Source: Smittium culicis (taxonomy: Eukaryota > Kickxellomycota > Harpellomycetes > Harpellales > Legeriomycetaceae). From it: a stretch of 37,355 nucleotides of DNA. The notes beneath the pieces are model-generated. The model made no database searches. It saw only the letters and a program-made list of their open reading frames with translations, and had not been told where the DNA came from. Positions 1 to 11,803 of the stretch are shown in pieces. Position 1 is the first letter of the stretch; each line of letters starts with the position of its first letter. Location: positions 1 through 37,355 of the forward strand of contig LSSN01001040.1 in the NCBI GenBank assembly GCA_001970855.1, given 5' to 3'. Position numbers and translations under genes: made by a program.

Positions 1-182
1 TATAAAAAATAAAAGAAAAAAATTTGTGCTATAAGATTCTTTTAAATTTCAACTTTATTTGAATAGATTTAAAGAAGTAAAAAAATATATAATAAGTAAT
101 TTAATAATGTAAAAGAAGTTATATTTTAAAAAGTTATCTTTTGTCTTGCATTTTATAGTTGTTTTTTTTAATGATTTTTTGC

Positions 183-214
183 TTTTCTTATTTTCTTATT
201 TTCTTATTTTCTTA
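183..214. repeat. Tandem octamer TTTTCTTA, four copies
   Basis: Four exact head-to-tail copies of TTTTCTTA, followed by a T-run. A simple-sequence tract upstream of the Cyk3-like gene. Confidence 0.9.
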
Positions 215-259
215 TTTTTTTTTTATGTTTTTTATGTTTTGTTTTTATCGCAGCATATC

Positions 260-300
260 TTTATAGATATAAATAGGGATCTTCTATTTATATCTATAAA
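260..300. repeat. Perfect 17-bp inverted repeat with 7-nt loop
   Basis: Left arm 260-276 (TTTATAGATATAAATAG) is the exact reverse complement of the right arm 284-300, separated by GGATCTT. It would form a cruciform or RNA hairpin. Role unknown; it lies about 700 bp upstream of the Cyk3-like start codon. Confidence 0.85.
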
Positions 301-983
301 TAGTTCCTTATTGTTATTGATGATTTATTAATAGTTTTAAAGTTCTTATTGGCGGATATTAATATCAAATTAATTTCTACTAATTGTATGCATATTTATA
401 TATGCTTTGCTAATATATTACTAATTCCTATAAATGTTGTATATTTATACAACACATTTATCTTTCTATTATAATTACGCTTATAAATTATTTATATACT
501 ATTATTTTCGCAATACTACCTGATTGATTGTTATATTTAATCCAGCAGTTAATATACTGAGATTCCCTTCTTACAAACAAAATATATTCTACAGAAGCTA
601 CTATATACATTTCAAATTGGATACCTCACTAAAACAAAAAAAAAAAAAATCTTATTCCCAACTCTCCAAAGATCTATACTTCTACACTTTTTGATAGAAA
701 TATAATATCTCAAACTTAAATATCCTCTCCAAACTCAAAAATCATACAAATTAATCCTTTTACAAATTTGCGCACTTCAACTCCCAGATCATTAAAGCTC
801 ATCACTTTCAAAAAAAAAACACTATATACCTGCCTCATTCACTGTTCTTCAAAGATAACATAAACAAACATACAATTATTCATAACTATTTTCTAAAATC
901 TCCTCAAAAACATCAACATTCATAAAATATCAGAATAGTTTTAGAACTGTTATAGTTTTTAAAATAATAATCGAGCATTTTTC

Positions 984-3900
984 ATGTCGGGTAGTGGATC
1001 TCCTATATTTGCTGAAGCCCTCTTCACTTTTGCTGGAGAAAGCTCAGGAGATTTAGCATTTCAAAAAGGTTAGCAGAATTTTTTAAATCTTGTTAGTTAT
1101 AACTTATGTAGCCAATTTTTTGATTTATATGTATTCGTGTTGAAATTAGGCGACATTATTGAGGTCATAGGATATAGTAAGTTACTTTAATTAATTGATA
1201 AATATGATAATTGCTTGTGATTTAGTTTATTTAGACTAGATTTTGATTCTATATAACTTATCATATCTTCTTTTAACTTTATAATAGAGGACGAAAATTG
1301 GTGGTATGGAAAGCTATCAAATACAAAAAACAAGGGCTATTTTCCATCTTGTCTAGTTCAAACCTTTAGCAACCAAAATGGATATAGTGCTCCCTATAAA
1401 CAAACTACTAAAATGCAAAAGCTAAAAGAGCTAATGGCCCTGGAACAACAAAAAATGCTTTCCTCTTTCTCTAGCTCATCTTCACCCTTCTTCTCCGGGT
1501 TTAATAATAGCCCTTTAAACAGCTCAAGTCAAGACGAAAATGACATCCAAAACCAATTATTAAATTTAGCAAAAAACGAAAAAGATAACATTTCTAAAGA
1601 AAAAAATCCAAAATCAGTACCTGTTCAACTTAATGTTCGAATAAAAGACTATATCCCTAGTAATACATCTAGCAACTTAAAAGTCAACTCTAGTCTATTC
1701 CCAAGCAAATATATGTCGTCAGATTACAATGATAAAACCTCTAATAACAAGATCAATAGCGCCCCTATCCCAAAACCCCACGGAATCCAATCAATTAATA
1801 ATTACCAATCTTTAGAAAATAGCTTTAACTATAATTTTTCAAAAGATTCTTTTAACATTGAAACACACAATACTATCCCAAATTTTTCTCAGTCTAATGA
1901 CCATAATTATAGCTCCAGCTTTATTTCTACATCGCCAAATCTACGTGACGCTAGTCATAGCCCTCTTCAGAATACCACAAATGGTTCAAATTCAAGTTCA
2001 TCCACTCAAAGTAAATCCTAATTATTTTATATATACTTATTCATATACATAATCATCAATACTAACTGCTTATTTATTTATAATCTTAGTTGAAATTGCT
2101 GCAGAAGAATACGTTAAAAATTATATGGAAAGCAATAAAGCAAATTCGCTTCTGTTCCATGATAATGCATCATTTTCAGGTAAATCAAGCAACGGCTCAT
2201 CTACTGACTCCTTTAAAAAGGTTGAAAAAATTCTGGAGCCCAAATCACCTTATAATCCACCTACCTCTAGCCCGAGAAATTTAGATGAAAATTTGATTGA
2301 ACCTGATATTTCTGTTAATATCCCCAATTCTCTAAAAAAATATAATAACTCGATCAAAGCTGAATCCAACTACCCATTAATATATAATGATTTTCAAAAT
2401 AATATAAATGCTGGCTTAAGTACAAGCCCTAAATATCCTACTAAAATAAACCAAGATCAAAATGATAAGAAACCCCAGAATGACTCTAAACCTGGAATTA
2501 ATATAATTAATATTCCTCCAGAACCCATTAAATCAACTATTTCTACTTCAAATTCAGGTTCGAATACCAATAAGGCTGACCCAAATTTTTTATTCCGCCA
2601 ATATTTATTAGATTCTGGCTTAAAAAAGCTTTCACAGTCTAAAAATTCTACAAAGAATCCAAAACAAAATAATACCTTAATCCAAGAACTAAATTCAAAT
2701 GAGAAATCATTGAATACAAACAATCCAAGTCTGGCCCATAGCCCTAAATTGGTTAATTTAGAAAGTAACATTTCAAATCTATCATTATCAGAATTACAAA
2801 GTAAAACTATTGGTCCTTATGAATCTTCAGAGAAAGAAAATTTGACTAAAGGTGAAATTGACATTCAAAATAAAAATGAAAAAGCTATCAATTCTAAAAA
2901 TTGCTTTGAAACTTCCAGCATTGAAATTAAAAATACAGACTTTGAATCTAGTATCAGCCCTAAACTTAATGACAAAAAAGGAGAGGAATCCAAAAAACCT
3001 GAGGAGACTAACATCTTTTCTACGGATTTATCTGATAGTTTATCAGACTCAGATATAGATTCTGACACATCAAACAACAGTTACTTATCGCTTAATAACG
3101 ATTTATCAATCACCTGCTCTAGTTCCGATAGTGAAGGCTCTGATATTGATGTTCAATATCAACCTCAAAAAAATATACATCTATCCAATAAAAAATATAA
3201 CTCTAGTAATACAAAAGCTAAATCTTTAGCTCGTCTTAAATCAAAAATAAGAGGTCCAAGAAATATGAATTTAGGTTTGCAAGAAAATAAAATAACTGAA
3301 AATATAGACACTTTAACCATTCAAAAGAATGATAATGAACTAGATGTTATTAATGATGATATTCTTCTTGACACCAGAGAAAATTTTGATACTTATTCTG
3401 AAAATTTCACTTTTGAGATTCCAACTGTAAACTTGAGTAAAATAACTACTCAAAAATATAATCCCTCTAGCCCCTTACAAGAACTACCCGTCCGCAAAAA
3501 AGCACTTCCTGCTATACCAAACCGACCTATCAGTAGAATGATAAACTCTTCTCCAAATGACAACATATCAATGGAATTTAATAATAAGCTAAATATAACT
3601 GACGACCGTTTATTAAACAATTTTAGTGGTAATCAAACCCCAATTTCACACTCTCCGTTACCAATCGCTCCAACTCCAATTGATAATTATATAATTCAAG
3701 ATAATTATTCTAATCCCTCAAACCAATCTACATTCCATAATAACATTGCTTATAACAACGTAAATCTTAACTCCATGAACATTTCAAACGACTCGAATAC
3801 CATTATCCTTAAACCTATCAATAAACCTATCCCCCCAAAGAGATCACAATCAGCTTATAGAAATAGGGAGCCTGCAAATCAAGCAAATCATATAGATATC

Positions 3901-6033
3901 AATCCTAATGAAATCGCTAACCATGTAAATTCCAATTTAAACGAGAACCTAAATAGAAATCAAAAAGTTATGACATTATCCGGTGGTGGAGTCTACAATA
4001 ATAAATTTGGCCAAGTATCCCCATCAAGGCTTAGCCTTGCTGCAAATAGTGATATTAGAGCAGCCGCAAAAATGTTCACGCCATTCCCACTTGACGTTGG
4101 ACACAATACTAATAACTACCCTGATAACACTCTAATCATACCTCCAACAATATCTGGATTCAACGAAGCATTGTCAGTTTCCAACGAAATGAACCAAGAC
4201 ATACCAGCAAAGATTTTTGGAATTGACACGGGCTCTATTACAATAGGCTATGCCTATGCGAGATCACAAATAATTCAAGTTACCAATCCTATACTTAGTA
4301 AGCCGCTTCCAGAAAAAACTCACCCAACTTATATATTATCTTTGTCAAAGCCTGTTATTTTGTCTGGTTTTAAACCATCTAAAATTGAAAAAACTAGTTG
4401 GACTTCAACTGATCAAGCTGTCAGGCTACTGAATACGAAAAATTTAAGAAATTCTATAGAAACACTAGCTAAAAATCACCTTAATAGACAGTTTGGCTCA
4501 GATCCTTTAAGGCTTGTTAGAGCAATATATTCATGGATCACTACATATATTCAACTAGATACTGCTATACCTGAAAATTTAAAATCTAGTAGTTTACAGT
4601 TACATTTAAACGAAATGCCCGATAGAGTTTTTGAAAGTCGGCTTTCTCGTGGTCCTGGGTTTGCATACCTTTTTTACCATATAGCTAATATGTTAGACTT
4701 AGAATGTTATGTCGTTCATGGGACTCTGAAATTACCCGCCCCACATCCGGATTCTTTATTATGTGGACCTGTTAGTCCATTATACCCAAACCATGCCTGG
4801 AACGCTATATGCATTAATGGCGAATATCGCTTTGTTGACTCTGCATGCGCTTCCATATCACACCCATTAAATGAAACACAAGACCGAGATGATAGTTTTT
4901 TCTTGGCACACCCTAAAAATCTAATATACACTCATTTCCCATTTGACCCTAAGCATCAATTTATATCCCCTGTCATTTCTTGGCCTGTATATTGGCAATT
5001 GCCTTATGTTCGCCCTTCTTTCTTCCGTGATAATATCAAAATTTTAAACACTACATCATCTAACATAATGGTAAAAGATGGTGAACTAGTCCCACTTGTT
5101 ATGAGTTTAGGAAATCGGATGATAAGTTCTTATGTAGAATTGGAAATGTTTGATAGTGACTCAATTAATGAAACCTCGAGCTCATACAATTATCCAAAAC
5201 CATCGTCTAAACACCATTTATTAGCACAAACAATGAATTATGGTGATAAAAGAATGTCAAAGATTTTAGTTGGAGCAAATTCTAAGCATTCTAGAGGCTC
5301 TATCAAAATTTATACAGGAATAAAACCATATTTCTTAAATAAAAATAAACAAATCGAGCTTCTAAATGAAATGGCTTCTTTATCATCAAGCGAGAGTTCA
5401 ACTGAGATAAATTTGAATATAACTAACACTTCGAATAAATCAAGCATGGGTATTGGAGGCAAAATATTCAAAAAAATGAGATCAAATTCCGTTTCAACCT
5501 TTGATAAAAACTTTAAGCTAGGACAGCCAGGAAACGGAAATGCAATGAAAGGATACTTCGGAAATCATCGTCGCAGAGGGTCTGAATCGAAACTTAAACC
5601 TGGAGAAATAATAAACTCACCATTTGTTATTGGTGCACCAACTAATATTACATATTCACTGTCTTGTATTTTACCACTTCACCATCTTGGTAATGCATCA
5701 AAGCATGAATCCGTTTTAACAAATCATTTTTGTGAGTTTGAGTTTTATATTAAATCTCCTGTTTCAAGAATATTTGACCTAGGCACTCAAGTAAATTTCC
5801 ACTTCTTAGCAGGCTTCAACCTCGGGACTGAAAAAGCGACCAAAAGTAGCGTAACTAAACATTACAAAATGCAATTAAAAAGCCCTAGCCTGCATCCTAC
5901 GAAATTTGTTTTTCAACCTAGCGACCAAAGTTATATTTTGCAGCATACTGTAAGAGAATTGGGCGATTGGATCGTGCAATGTCACAGCGACACTGATGGA
6001 TGGGTTTCTATAGTTAAATATCAATGCATTTAA
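984..6033 (+). CDS. CYK3: Cyk3-like cytokinesis protein (SH3 + transglutaminase-like domain), 4 exons
   Basis: Spliced product of 1592 residues from exons 984-1068, 1150-1176, 1288-2010 and 2090-6033; all junctions are GT-AG and keep frame. Residues about 9-66 form an SH3 domain interrupted by the first two introns (ALFTF, FQKGDIIEVIGY, ENWWYGKL, GYFP are visible). A long Asn/Ser-rich disordered region with proline motifs (LPAIPNRP, KPIPPKR) follows. A transglutaminase-like core lies near 1090-1215. Its His (about 1180, NHAWN) and Asp (about 1195, FVDSA) are present, but the segment that normally carries the nucleophile reads SRGPGFAYLF, with no Cys. Cyk3 proteins act at the division site with the actomyosin ring and septum, and their catalytic centre is known to be degenerate, so a scaffold or regulatory role is likely. 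The start ATG is the first before the SH3 domain. Family call is strong; exon 1-3 borders are from inspection. Confidence 0.87.
2060..2066 (+). promoter_or_regulatory. Canonical intron branch site TACTAAC (Cyk3-like intron 3)
   Basis: TACTAAC lies 23 nt before the 3' splice AG (2088-2089) of the 79-nt intron 2011-2089, whose donor is GTAAAT. It supports the splice model and shows yeast-like branch-site use in this genome. Confidence 0.8.
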
Positions 6034-8020
6034 AAAGAAATTCATCTAAAGTATAATTTCACCTGCACACTTTTGATTTTTACATTGTTATAATATGTAC
6101 TTTTCTCAATTCATTTCGCATTTTATTTTTTTTAAAGATAATATACTCTTTTAAAATAACAATCATACAACCCTAAGACTAAGTACTATCAAAAGATTAT
6201 TTTATTACATTGCATTTAAATTGCCATTTAAATTTTTATCGATTTAAAAAAAAATATCAGTTTAAAAAATAAAAAATTAATAAAAGGTATATAGGACAAA
6301 AGTATTGATTTTTTTTAAATCGCATTATTCTTTATCTATATTTAGTTAACCTATAACAATGTATAAATTCATAATTCATTTTTTATATTTAATCAATACA
6401 TATTTATGTTAATAAAAGAGCCAAAAAATACAGATATTGAAAATATTTTATCTGATATCTGATTGAATATCTTCCTTGTTAATTAAATTGCGTTAGTCTT
6501 TGTAATTATATTGGAGATACACTGGTTATATTTTTTTCATTTAGGAATTAAACAGGACTAAAATTTGCGAGTTATATTGTTAAAAAAATTTTTTTAGTGA
6601 CTATAAAACCAAATATGATTTTTGAATTTATTTATATAACTGTAATATTGGTATTTTAGCAGTTGCAATGACTAAAATGGTAAATTGGATTCGATTCATG
6701 AATGTAATACAAACATTTGAAAAAAACTCATTACGATGAACTATATTTGATCTCTAAAAAAAACATACTATGTAAACACCTTTTATCTCATCAAAAGTAT
6801 ACCGAGCCTGCACAGAGCTATTGTGACTGTATAAATAAATACTGTCATCAAAAATAATTGAGCGTAGAAAGTCCCTAAATACTAGTCATTAATATTTTTT
6901 CATTGAAATTTATTACTAAAAGGGTGCTGCGCTGTAAAGGCAAGAAAAATCTAAAGATGTAGATAAAATCAGATAACAATAGTATAAGATTAAATTTACA
7001 GAACAAATTAATTAATAGAGTTTGTTGAGCGCATAGGTATACTTTGGAAAGTTTTATGCTGATATATAACTTTTATGGTAATTTTCAGGATGTAAATGGT
7101 TTGTAATATAAATTTAGCTGCATCTTTAGTTATAAAGAAATCAGCTCATTGTTTGATGTTATGCATAATATTCAGATTATACATCTTGGTAAGTATGAAA
7201 ACTAATAATATTTTTCAGTCATGAAACAGTTATAATAATTCCACATTCCAAAAAAAATAAATTCATACAAGTTTGATGGAGGTTAAAAAATAATTGAAAT
7301 AATTTAAAATAATTAAAAATAATCAGAAATTACAAAAAAGCTTAGCTACTATTTACAATAAAAAAAATGAACGAGATCCAGAATATGTTATGCTACTAGT
7401 CCGGAATAAATATAAAGTCTGTAAAAATAGGCTTGGGTATAAAGATTTGAAATAATAGATATTGCAGGCTTTTATGTTTGATATTTTAAAAGGAACTTTC
7501 TAAGAAGATAATACTGAATCTCAGACAGTATATTCACAACAAAAATTGTCACGTATGTATATTGGTAGAATTTTTAATCCATGTATTATTGAATTGTGTA
7601 AACTTATAGACTAAAATTTAAATTCAACTAAATTTAAGAATATAAAATAGCTGATTGTTAAAAAAAATTTTAAATATGTGTATATTAAATTTCCCAAGGT
7701 TTAGCTTAAGGGTAAACGGGAAAAAATAAATTGTTTCAAAGTTCATATAAAAAAATTTTTTGCTTAAAAAAATTTTTTTAATAATTGTGAATAATATACA
7801 AAGGACAAGAAAAAAATAATTATCAACAATTATCAATATCTCGGAATTTTTATAGATAAAAGTAAGTTGATTGTTAACTGCTCAAGCAAAATGGAAAATA
7901 ATTTTAAATTGGTGACGCAAAAGTTATAAATAATTATTAGTCAAGAGAATATTGTTTAATGTGATTGTATCTTGTGCGAAAAACCACAAGATAGCTAATG
8001 AATGAAGTATGTTTGTAATA

Positions 8021-8057
8021 GGAGAAGGAGGAGGAGATGGAGGAGAAGAAGAAGGGG
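8021..8057. repeat. Homopurine (GGA/GAA)-rich tract
   Basis: A 37-nt run of G and A interrupted by a single T. Simple sequence with possible triplex-forming character. Its + strand translation would be a Glu/Lys run, but no gene context supports coding. Confidence 0.7.
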
Positions 8058-8109
8058 TAAATAAATAAATATATGAAAATATTTTCGCTCGTTGAATATT
8101 TGCATAATA

Positions 8110-8565
8110 TTAGCTTAAATTAGGAATGTGATTGCATACGCTCCATAAGAGCCATTCCCCTCTGACACCCCCTCTCAGCTCAGTAATCACAAATCCATCT
8201 ATGGATTGGCTATGGATAAAAAAAAATAAAAATAACATTGTACTTACCTTATTCCAGCCAAATGGCCAGTAATACTTTCTACAAGCAGTTTAATAAGTCT
8301 CTTACCAAAAAAAGAAGTTCAACAGAAATGTGCTCCAAATACGTCACTCACAGAAATTGATATAATGATACGATACGAAGATGCTATATTTCAAATCTGA
8401 ATTATATTCAATTGAAAATGTATATACTTTTACATTTTGTTTAATTTCACTGGCGCCTGAAAAACCCCCTCGCTGAATTAATTGTTCAAACTGTCCAATG
8501 AATAATGCTAATATTACTATCAGGTAAAAATCCAGTCAACAAGCTTCGCATATTCAGGTGAATCT
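8110..8565 (-). pseudogene. Possible decayed gene or exon remnants, unassigned
   Basis: On the minus strand, three short open stretches sit in a patch with more G and C than its surroundings. One, at about 8560-8400, reads FEQLIQRGGFSGASEI. The second, ending at 8248, reads RLIKLLVESITGHLAGI and stops at a strong GTAAGT donor. The third, from 8209, reads DGFVITELRGGVRGEW and ends at a stop near 8110. Joining the last two needs a 38-nt intron (8247-8210), shorter than any other intron seen here. The ELxGGxR segment is faintly like the stalk region of dynamins, but this is too short to claim. It could be chance. Confidence 0.25.
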
Positions 8566-8768
8566 ACGTATACATATAATAGTATCGTCTTTATACCAAT
8601 TCGAGTATATATATAAGAGATCTCTAAAATAAAAAAAATTGGTGCAATTTATAATGATAAATAAAAAAGAAAAAAATAATGACAATTAGATAACATTATT
8701 TATAACTTTGTGAATCGATAAAGAAATATAAATTAAAGATTTTGAAATTCCTTTTTCGTTTTCTTTTA

Positions 8769-11519
8769 TTAATCTGGGTTCAATATAGAAGAAATTGGAA
8801 TTTTCGAGAATTTTGAAAATTTTTTTTTCTTTGAAGCGGGTTCTGTTGAATTATCATTTTCCTTTTCAAAATCTCCGGAGTTAGTAATTGAAGTAGTTAC
8901 TCCAACAAAATTGTTTATTGCCGACGCAGAATAATTTTGGTTGAGTGTTTTGAATTCGAAAAAGCAACCTTGTCTAAGATAATTTTCTTGAGGTTTTGAT
9001 GATATTTTCTTAAACTCAGAGTTTTTATAGTCGATTTCTGAATTTATTTTACCGCTGGAAACGCTTGAGGCTTTTACATTATGATTTAATTGGAATTCAT
9101 TATCTGTTTTAAAATTTGCAAGGTTGGGTTTAATACTTTCATCTTTAAACATGCAGTTATATTTTAAAGAAAAGTAATCGTCATAATAATTTTTATAAAA
9201 AATTCGATTTGAGGTTGCAGAGTTTTTTGGGTTTAATAATAAAAACTTGTTTGCTATTCGATTAACGCCAAATATAAATGGGGATTTTTTATCAAACCAC
9301 CTTTCAATGAATACAAATTTATACATCGGACATCTACTACCTATTGAACAGCAAAGATATACGAGTTCTGAAGTTTCAAGCCTTGTAAACCAAATATTTG
9401 TATCCTTTTTAGTAAGATAGCTAATTTCGAGCTCTTTCAATTGAGATGTAAGAATCGAGTTTGTGGAATTGGACTTTTGTAGCAAATTATACGTTCTTCT
9501 AATCGATGTTTCAAAATTTGTTGAGTCAAAGTTGTATCTGGAATATTTTTTAAATAGTAGCAGAACATTTTGGTATGAATCATAGGCTGAACGGTGGTTA
9601 GGATAATCGTTTAGTTTCAGAGAATTAATCAGCATACATCCAGCTAAATTTGCAGCGTAGAATATTATAGTACTAAAATGCGTTTCATAGAGATGATCAA
9701 TTCCCCAGCTTAGTAAATCTACAATTTGAATGGAAGTGTTAACACAAACTGACTTTGCATTTTTAATTCTTTTTAGTTTAGTAGGATCCAGGCAATAGTG
9801 AGAAAACTCCGATCTGTAAAGAATAAGGGTCGCAAGTCTATGTAAAACTCCGCAGAGAAAGTATGCAAAATATTTTCTACTCATTTCTTCTTTACTTAAT
9901 ATTTCAGTAGGTATGAATGTAGATTTGTCTATTTCGAGATAGCTAAAATGCTTAAAGTACAATTTTTTATATTCTAAAATCTGCAAATCCAAGAAAGAAA
10001 ACATTGAAAGACTCCCACTTTCTTCTGTAGATTGCTTAATGCGAAGTCTGTTAACATAATTAGACACTTTACCGATTTCTATATAAGCTTTGACAATCAG
10101 GCTAAATTCGCTGTTACCATAATGACTGTTGTGTTTGCTCAAATTAGCGGATAATTTAGAGTTTTCAATTTGGTTAGATGAATGTGTGTTATTGTACAAA
10201 AAATCAAAAGAAGGAAGGTTTGTAGCGATGTCTTTGAGGTTGATATTATGTGTACTACCTGTTGTCAAGCTCGCTGTAATATCTGATATATAAACAAGCC
10301 ACCAAACACGCCTTTGGTATTCTAATTCAACCCAATTATTATATGAATGATCATTTCTTTTGCTAGGGATATCAATTTTATACAGCCTGAGATAGATACT
10401 GTTCCTAAATTGAAGAATAAAATACAGTCAGACAAATAAGCAAAAGATAAAAGAAAATCGAATCGATAATACTAAGAGATTATAACAAGAAAAGTGATAA
10501 TATTTACTTTATCGAAGTCGCTATTGAAAAAATAAAAAATTTAAATTATCAAACACTGATTAATAAAAGTTATCTGAAGAAAAAAAAGCGATGATAAATA
10601 AATTTCGTATAAAAGCTAATAAAATATGTAGAAATTTTAATAACAGAACGATAAAAGTCGTGATTAAAAATAGTAATGAAAAATATTTACTTAACAATGA
10701 ATTAGATTGGTGAGTTTTACAAACTCCAGAGTAATGTGTAGAGATTAGTATCAGCGAGAAGATTTTATCGAGGTTGACTTTATTTTGATCAGATAAAATT
10801 TCAAGTAAAGCTTTTTTAGCGTAGGCTGAACCTCGCATATAGATATGGTTTTGAAAAATGTTTGGTATGTTGAAATGCTTTGCTCCAAAAGAGAGGATAG
10901 AAAGTTTCATATATGAAGGTAAAGAGTTGCTTTTAAGCCTTAGCAAGATATCTTTCTTACATAAAATATAGGAGAAGATATTTTTACAGAAAATCTTATC
11001 AATTAAGGAAGAAATAACACTGTCTTCGGTATCAGCAAACTCAGTTTCTAGCCTTGTTTTAGATATTATAGTACATTTTGCTTTTTTTACTTTGCCTGAT
11101 GATTGTATAAAAGTGTCTACAGAATATTTAATAGGCGTTTCTATTTGAAGTTTTTGGAAATTTTTACTGTTCTCGACCTCGTTTTTGTGTGGATAAGGGC
11201 GAAATTCGTTGACTTTTTGCTCGAAATCAGTAATTGGGGATTTTATTTTTTCGATAACATTGCTGATGTTATAAAGCTTATTGCCAACTTTGTCGAAATC
11301 TTTTAAGAGATCATGGTTTGAATAATTTTCTTCATAGTTACAAAATTTGTCGTATCTAGAACAATTTCCGCAAATAGGTCGAACTCCATCACATCGGATT
11401 TTTTTATCTCTGCAAATTGAACATGAAAAGAAAAAGTTTCCTATTTTCATTATTCTGTATTGTTTAAAGTCGAAGTTTGCTGGATCGAATCCAGAAACAT
11501 TTTGGCCTTTAACATTCAT
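8769..11519 (-). CDS. Zn(II)2Cys6 fungal-type transcription factor, 3 exons including a 13-nt microexon
   Basis: Proposed exons (minus strand): 11519-10691, 10520-10508 and 10404-8769, giving 825 residues. A zinc cluster near the N terminus has the exact spacing Cx2Cx6Cx6Cx2Cx6C (Cys 33, 36, 43, 50, 53, 60), so it should bind DNA in the nucleus. The middle region matches the fungal regulator domain: SLPSYMKLSILSFGAKHF, then LRLYKID, then the RRVWWLVYISD signature at about 312-322. The first two exons end at GTAAAT donors; acceptors are CAATAG and ATTTAG. The microexon (frame T-T-S-I-K) keeps phase and fits the domain; a direct splice from a weaker GTTAAG donor at 10695 also keeps frame. Met24 is an alternative start. 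The C-terminal part is Ser/Asn-rich with a basic KKKKFSK patch near the end. Target genes are unknown. Confidence 0.85.
10508..10520 (-). other. Candidate 13-nt microexon of the Zn-cluster regulator
   Basis: Minus-strand CGACTTCGATAAA is preceded by TTTTTTCAATAG and followed by GTAAATA. With exon 1 ending in phase 1 at 10691 and exon 3 entering at 10404, only a segment of this length modulo 3 restores the frame when the GTAAAT donor is used. Inferred from sequence only. Confidence 0.55.
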
Positions 11520-11533
11520 TTCTGGTCTAAAAA

Positions 11534-11803
11534 TTAAAAAATTTTGAAATGAAATAGTAAATATATGCTTACATATTGTAAAAAATATTTATAAATGTGG
11601 GATACGTATCCGTCGGTTATAAAGGGTTCGAAGTCATTTTTTATAATTGTGAAACTTTGAGTTCGAATATTTGAGCAATCCAATAATTTTATTTCGGAAT
11701 AAATTAAACATGCTCGTTTAGTCCTCGGCAATAAATCAAATTGAATATGCGTAAATACTGCATTGGCTGAATGCGGCCTTGGCCGTAGTGACAGGCTTAG
11801 AAG
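11534..11803 (-). pseudogene. Fragment resembling part of a second fungal regulator domain
   Basis: An 89-codon frame without ATG, open from 11803 to the stop at 11534, lying just upstream of and in the same direction as the Zn-cluster gene. Its end (FEPFITDGYVSHIYKYF) resembles the entry to the fungal regulator middle domain, where a hydrophobic LIxxYFxxVHP-like helix precedes PxxHKxxF. The Zn-cluster gene has its own equivalent of this segment (about residues 170-195), so this looks like a truncated duplicate. Alternatively it is 5' leader: GTAAGC at 11572 and TTTTTAG ending at 11527 would make a 46-nt intron just before the start codon, but that splice does not keep this frame open. Confidence 0.35.

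Larger units (their letters stand above)
1..983. other. Upstream region of the Cyk3-like gene; T-rich with several inverted repeats
   Basis: No convincing gene. The stretch starts AT-rich, contains a short tandem octamer array (183-214), a perfect 17-bp inverted repeat (260-300) and a smaller hairpin (about 431-460, arms TTGTATA/TATACAA). From about 590 it becomes C- and A-richer on the + strand, as expected of a promoter and 5' leader before the ATG at 984. A 61-codon frame at 146-331 is T-run low complexity and is not called. Confidence 0.6.
6034..8768. other. Intergenic region between two convergent genes
   Basis: Very AT-rich 3' flanks of the Cyk3-like gene (+) and the Zn-cluster gene (-). 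No intact gene is visible. It contains a homopurine tract (8021-8057) and a somewhat less AT-rich patch at about 8110-8560 that may be a decayed gene (listed separately). The small frame on - at 7624-7836 is Phe/Ile/Leu-rich translation of A/T runs and is not called. Confidence 0.6.

Noticed and set aside
8240..8260. ACTTACCT resembling the 5' end of U1 snRNA
   Set aside because: No U1 stem-loops or Sm site follow; it is better explained as a minus-strand splice donor or chance.
11620..11640. GGTTCGAAGTC resembling a tRNA B box
   Set aside because: No matching A box, acceptor stem or anticodon arm could be folded around it.
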